Part shown: one piece after another, positions 6,464 through 9,033 of the stretch
How positions within the stretch are numbered: the stretch's first letter is position 1
Layout: each line of letters starts with the position of its first letter
Assembly: GCA_964468725.1 (NCBI GenBank)
Contig: CAYXVU010000244.1
Span: forward strand, 1-9,033
Source: CAYXVU01 sp964468725
Lineage (GTDB): Bacteria > Acidobacteriota > Blastocatellia > UBA7656
DNA length: 9,033 nt
Direction: 5' to 3'
Notes under the pieces: model-generated
The model's input: the letters and a program-made list of their open reading frames with translations, nothing else
Database searches by the model: none
Told to the model about the DNA's origin: nothing
Position numbers and translations under genes: made by a program

Positions 6464-8614
6464 ATGATGATGCGTCAAGCTCCCATGCGCGCCCTCGCGT
6501 TGCTGGCGTTCTTTGCGTTGCAAGCGACGGCCTTTTCACCTCGTCAGCAAGCTCTCAGTCCGATGGCTGCGGCTCCCGCTGATTGTTCAAGCAAGCCTTC
6601 ACTGTGGGTTGCCGGTTGCACGCTCGGCACCTTTGCGCGACGGGTCATCAGTAATCGTGTTGCCTGTCTGGAGGCCAACTTCGACTCGGCGCGCAACCTC
6701 AAAGATCGCGACCCGAATCTATCGCTCACGGTGCTCGCGCCTGATGCCTTGCCGTCGCAAAGACCGGCTCTCGGCTTTAACATCATCCTGCGTGGCACGG
6801 CGCAACTGGAAGGCTTTCCGGCAGCGAAAGCGGCGTTTCAACATGCCGCCGCGCGATGGGAAGCTGTGATTCGCACTGACGCGACGATCATCCTTGATGT
6901 TGATTTCGGACTGAACGCCTTTGGCCAGCCGTTTGCCGACGACACGGTGAGTCTCGGCGATGTGCAGGCGCTTGCGGGCAACGCGCTCTATGGGGCGGTG
7001 CGCGCCGGTCTGCTTTCGCAAAGCTATGCGCCGCAAGACCTCGCGTTGTATAACTCGCTGCCCGTTCGTGCCGTGCCCACCGATGCGGGAGAGGCTTTCG
7101 GCTTGATGGCTCCATCAGCAAATCTGCGCGCGATGGGGGTGCTGGAAGAGGTCGCTGACCCCGATGCCGAGCGCACTCATTTTGGTTTGCCTCCGTCCCT
7201 TGCCGTCAATGCCCGGTTCGCATTTGACTTCGACCCGACCGATGGCATCGAAGCGGGCAAGTTGGATTTCGAAGCGTTGGTGATGCATGACATCGGTCAC
7301 GCTCTCGGCTTTGTCTCCTTCGTCGGGCAATCGGAAACCAACCCGAATTTGGATACCACGCCTTCGGTTTGGGACCTGTTCCGCATTCGCTCTATGGCAA
7401 ACACTGATGATTTCGCCGCCACCGAACGCATTATCACCTCCGGCGGCGAACAGAGTTTTTATGCGGGCGGTGCGCGGTTGGCGCTATCAACGGCGCGACC
7501 GGATGGTACAGGCGGCGATGGCAAAGCGGCTGCACATTGGAAGGATGCCGCCATCACCGGCCAGTATTTGGGGGTGCTGAACCCGACGCTGGTTGCGGGC
7601 GAGCAGCAGGTAATCAGCGATAACGATATTGCCGCTCTCGATGCGCTTGGTTATCGCACAAAACGGTTGGCGGAGACGATAACCGTTGTTCCGACGCTTT
7701 CCGGTCAAGCGCAACCCGGCGGCGCGATTGCGCCGCCTGCGGGATTGGGTGCGCTCAGCCGCATGCAGTATGCCATCTCTGTGCCGCCCGACGCCGATGA
7801 ATTGCAGATCGAGTTGCGCGGCAATCAGGATGTTGACCTGTTCGCACGGTTCGGGCAGACGATTGTCATTCAAGGCAGCCGATTGGTGAGCGATTATCGC
7901 TCGGCAACCTCATCAGGAATAGAAACCTTACGTATCACGCCGCAAAGCTCACTACCCCTGCGCGCAGGGATTTATTACATCGCGGTAGCGAACTTCGGAC
8001 CCGGTGAAGCAAACTTTACGGTCACCGCGACCGTAACGGGCGGACGGCGGCAATACGCGCCTGCGCTCTTTGACGCTCGCGCCCAAGTTGAAGGCGATGA
8101 CTTGACGCTTACTTATGCGGCTGTTGACCGGGACGGCGATATAGCGACGGCAGAGGTTCGGTTGCTAGATGAAGATGGGCACACGGTTCAGCAATCCGAT
8201 TTTGCTATCTCGGCAAGCGAGGCGACACCGTTGGTTTCGCAACTAACGATGAACGGGCTCAATGCCCTGCCAACGGTGGTGCGCGTCGGCCTTGTCTTGG
8301 TTGATCGCACAGGCCGCAGAAGCGCGGAAGCGACCGCCGCGTTCCGCCCCGCCGCAGCCAGAGGGCTGACGATTACAGCGGCCTCTTTCAAGCAAACGAA
8401 ATTGACCGTGTCCGTGACCGGCGAAGCCCTCGGTTTAGAAGTGGAGGTCAACGGACAAATCGTCGCGCCGCCGCGCAAGATCAAGTTCAAAACGGCGGGC
8501 GGCAAACTGATCGTCAAAGGCAGCGCCGCGCAACTCGGTTTGCAAAGCGGCATCAATCATCTGCGTGTGAAAAACCTCGAAGGCTGGTCGAATCGCTTTA
8601 CGCTGGTTTTATAA
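6464..8614 (+). CDS. Secreted multidomain metalloprotease-like protein with HDxxH site and PPC domain
   Basis: A protein of about 716 residues, numbered from the ATG at 6464. Residues 1-23 form a signal peptide (ALALLAFFALQATA), which sets the start; three ATGs stand in tandem and the ribosome-binding site is weak (TAGG at 6451-6454). A Cys-containing N-terminus (C41, C52, C67) precedes a domain resembling the HEIGHALGF metalloproteases (probably the NF038122 type, leishmanolysin-like in motif). Here MHDIGHALGF carries H275 and H279, but Asp (D276) stands where the catalytic Glu belongs. A downstream AHWKD (H358) is a plausible third zinc ligand, and NPTL...ISDNDIAALDALGY (373-397) is the usual domain end. 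A bacterial pre-peptidase C-terminal (PPC) beta domain spans about 433-523. A beta-rich Ig-like segment (about 531-630) and a Lys-rich module (634-716) follow. It is either a slow protease or a non-enzymatic relative; exported location is well supported. Confidence 0.8.
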   Translation: MMMRQAPMRALALLAFFALQATAFSPRQQALSPMAAAPADCSSKPSLWVAGCTLGTFARRVISNRVACLEANFDSARNLKDRDPNLSLTVLAPDALPSQRPALGFNIILRGTAQLEGFPAAKAAFQHAAARWEAVIRTDATIILDVDFGLNAFGQPFADDTVSLGDVQALAGNALYGAVRAGLLSQSYAPQDLALYNSLPVRAVPTDAGEAFGLMAPSANLRAMGVLEEVADPDAERTHFGLPPSLAVNARFAFDFDPTDGIEAGKLDFEALVMHDIGHALGFVSFVGQSETNPNLDTTPSVWDLFRIRSMANTDDFAATERIITSGGEQSFYAGGARLALSTARPDGTGGDGKAAAHWKDAAITGQYLGVLNPTLVAGEQQVISDNDIAALDALGYRTKRLAETITVVPTLSGQAQPGGAIAPPAGLGALSRMQYAISVPPDADELQIELRGNQDVDLFARFGQTIVIQGSRLVSDYRSATSSGIETLRITPQSSLPLRAGIYYIAVANFGPGEANFTVTATVTGGRRQYAPALFDARAQVEGDDLTLTYAAVDRDGDIATAEVRLLDEDGHTVQQSDFAISASEATPLVSQLTMNGLNALPTVVRVGLVLVDRTGRRSAEATAAFRPAAARGLTITAASFKQTKLTVSVTGEALGLEVEVNGQIVAPPRKIKFKTAGGKLIVKGSAAQLGLQSGINHLRVKNLEGWSNRFTLVL

Positions 8615-8766
8615 CCGGCCTCGCACCTTTGAAGCGATACCCCTTTCGTGCCGATATTTCCTCATGGCAACTACTTGGTAGATCTCCTGTCGCTTGCGAA
8701 ATAGCAGCGGAGTTCGGTAACGTGCTTGCTCCCCTACTGCTTCATTCGAATCAGAATTTGATAGAT

Positions 8767-8781
8767 GTTGTGCATCACAAC
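8767..8781 (+). promoter_or_regulatory. Small hairpin in the leader of the last gene
   Basis: GTTGTG-CAT-CACAAC is a 6-bp inverted repeat with a 3-base loop, ending 37 bases before the ATG at 8819. It may be an operator or a leader hairpin. The rest of 8615-8818 shows no clear promoter, terminator or gene. Confidence 0.25.
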
Positions 8782-8818
8782 GGGTTGTTCTGAATTGACT
8801 CGTACAAGGAGAAACGCC

Positions 8819-9033
8819 ATGAAAAGGATTATCGCTACGGTAGCAAGCGTAGCGCTGTTGCTGGCCGGTGCGGTTCTGGCTGCGGCGCAGAACTTCGAAG
8901 GAATGAATGCGATCAGTCGCGGTAGAGGTGTATTGCGCGTCGGCAATCTGCGCGATCAAGACTTGCGCCGCGCGACCGTCAACTTGCGACGCAACGGCGT
9001 CGCCGAGATTCAACTCGAAGGCGAAACCCAAAC
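8819..9033 (+). CDS. Small secreted protein of unknown function (3' end outside window)
   Basis: The first 71 codons of a gene that continues past the right edge. The start is firm: AAGGAG at 8806-8811 is spaced 7 bases from ATG. Residues 1-23 are a clear signal peptide (KR, then a hydrophobic core TVASVALLLAGAVLA, then AAAQ). The mature part is Arg-rich, with RGRGVLRVGNLRDQDLRRA at 34-52, and then alternates in a beta-strand pattern (VNLRRNGVAEIQLEGET, 54-70). I do not recognise a named family; it looks like the start of a small periplasmic or secreted beta-rich protein. It follows the metalloprotease-like gene on the same strand after 204 bases and has its own ribosome-binding site, so it is probably a separate transcript. 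Confidence 0.75.
   Translation, partial: MKRIIATVASVALLLAGAVLAAAQNFEGMNAISRGRGVLRVGNLRDQDLRRATVNLRRNGVAEIQLEGETQ

Noticed and set aside
8609..9031. 140-residue minus-strand frame at the right edge
   Set aside because: It runs antisense through a plus-strand gene with a clear AAGGAG and signal peptide, and its own product looks random.
1..9033. A defence, mobile or biosynthetic system spanning the window
   Set aside because: No transposase, integrase, nuclease, toxin-antitoxin, CRISPR or biosynthetic genes were found; the gene orientations and families do not point to one shared system.

Overview
The window reads as ordinary chromosomal DNA from a moderately GC-rich Gram-negative bacterium. 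The best guess is an Acidobacteriota member, possibly Blastocatellia. This rests on four things: an outer-membrane TonB-type receptor with an N-terminal carboxypeptidase-regulatory-like domain, a secreted M28 peptidase, a large secreted protease with a PPC domain, and a dispersed-type palindrome built on GGCGGTCTCTGACCGCC. The assignment is inference from gene style; there is no rRNA or marker gene to fix it.

Layout from left to right. Positions 1-2262 (+) hold a TonB-dependent outer-membrane receptor whose 5' end lies outside the window. It converges on a secreted M28-family (carboxypeptidase Q-like) peptidase at 2499-3965 (-), and a nested palindrome (2322-2388) sits between the two stop codons. 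The M28 gene has a good sigma-70-type -10 box so close to its ATG that the mRNA may be leaderless. Divergent from it, across 131 bp with two small dyads, is a class III (CaiB/BaiF) CoA-transferase at 4097-5311 (+). It converges on a two-gene minus-strand unit: a zinc-ribbon protein with two membrane segments (5671-6135), followed 38 bp downstream by a 95-residue Trp-rich orphan (5345-5632). A 328-bp stretch with a dyad (6419-6440) leads to a secreted multidomain protein of about 716 residues (6464-8614, +). It resembles HEIGHALGF-type metalloproteases but reads HDIGH at the zinc site. A small secreted protein starts at 8819 (+) and runs off the right edge.

The genes do not form one recognisable pathway. 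Four of the seven products carry, or are expected to carry, export signals (receptor, M28 peptidase, metalloprotease-like protein, small secreted protein). A loose theme of extracellular protein or peptide breakdown and uptake is therefore possible but not demonstrated. I found no mobile-element genes, CRISPR array, tRNA or rRNA. The observations most worth checking are the HDxxH substitution, the nested palindrome, the possible leaderless promoter and the zinc-ribbon/Trp-rich gene pair.
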